Origin: Dickeya aquatica
GTDB taxonomy: Bacteria > Pseudomonadota > Gammaproteobacteria > Enterobacterales > Enterobacteriaceae
Assembly: GCF_900095885.1 (NCBI RefSeq)
Contig: NZ_LT615367.1
Coordinates: forward strand, 2,542,001-2,606,000
Length of the DNA: 64,000 nt
Reading direction: 5' to 3'
Below, one piece after another: positions 63,780 through 64,000 of the stretch. The stretch's first letter is position 1. Every line of letters begins with the position of its first letter. The position numbers and the translations under genes were made by a program. A model generated the notes under the pieces. The model was given only the letters and a program-made list of their open reading frames with translations. It was not told where the DNA came from and did not search any database.

Positions 63780-64000
63780 ATGCGTAATAATCAGCCAGTC
63801 ACACAGCGGGAATACATTTTTGACAAGGATGCGACACTCATGTCAGTTACTGACGTGAACAGCCATATTGTGTACGCGAACGATGCATTCATTGAAGTCA
63901 GTGGCTTTCACCCTGACGAAATCGAAGGTCAGCCACATAATTTTGTCCGTCACCCGGATATGCCCGTCGAAGCGTTTCGTGATATGTGGGAGACGCTAAA
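63780..64000 (+). CDS. aer: Aer-like aerotaxis receptor, 5' part only
   Basis: The first 73 residues are visible before the window ends. They align with E. coli Aer: YIFDKDATLMSVTDVNSHIVYANDAFIEVSG, then EGQPHNFVRHPDMPVEAFRDMW. This is the PAS domain that binds FAD and senses redox state; membrane anchor, HAMP and signalling parts would follow outside. TAAGAGGA precedes the ATG. A PAS-MCP paralogue is possible. Confidence 0.85.
   Translation, partial: MRNNQPVTQREYIFDKDATLMSVTDVNSHIVYANDAFIEVSGFHPDEIEGQPHNFVRHPDMPVEAFRDMWETL

Overview
The window looks like the chromosome of an enterobacterium close to Dickeya/Pectobacterium (soft-rot Pectobacteriaceae). Two blocks match E. coli gene order or sequence very closely: narXL / narK / narGHJI, and msrC-proQ-prc beside letA-letB-rsmF-yebW. 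The genus is an inference from gene content and could not be checked by search. Coding density is high and the core genes are GC-rich. The AT-rich exceptions are single acquired genes at 4.9-6.3 kb and 15.2-16.2 kb and the late tail genes at 55-59 kb.

Layout: 0-1.5 kb, polyamine-type ABC ATPase and pptA. 1.8-3.9 kb, the oxygen-dependent methionine synthase pair mesX-mesD. 4.0-7.5 kb, a glutathione S-transferase, an AT-rich AlbA/Schlafen-GHKL ATPase and the alcohol dehydrogenase yiaY. 7.8-21.1 kb, respiratory nitrate reduction (narIJHG, narK, narX, narL) with FNR boxes and a NarL 7-2-7 site. The usual narK-narG junction is interrupted by a gene encoding a protein with a complete eukaryotic-type FYVE zinc finger, and by an IS5-family relic. 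21.3-35.6 kb, an acyltransferase, a DUF481 outer-membrane protein, prc, proQ, msrC, letA, letB, rsmF, yebW and a chemoreceptor. Within 27.1-31.7 kb the reading frames carry about a dozen one-base homopolymer indels, most likely sequence errors.

36.2-59.3 kb is a P2-like element that keeps repressor, replication endonuclease A, a LexA-controlled small operon and a nearly complete contractile tail (X, R, V, W, J-I fusion, H, FI, FII, E/E', T, U, D, Ogr). It lacks integrase, all capsid and terminase genes and all lysis genes, the architecture of an R-type tailocin. Inside it is the most unusual structure of the window: a 3.9-kb invertible segment (46495-50412) bounded by inverted 25-bp Hin/Gin-type crossover sites and adjoined by a serine invertase. 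It carries two alternative tail-fibre C-termini on opposite strands. Between them lie two genes that do not belong to a phage, an aromatic-acid MFS transporter and smrA, so inversion should also flip these chromosomal-type genes.

59.6-64 kb: guanine deaminase, a GAF-PAS-PAS-GGDEF diguanylate cyclase and the start of an Aer-like aerotaxis receptor cut by the window edge. No tRNA, rRNA or CRISPR array was recognised.
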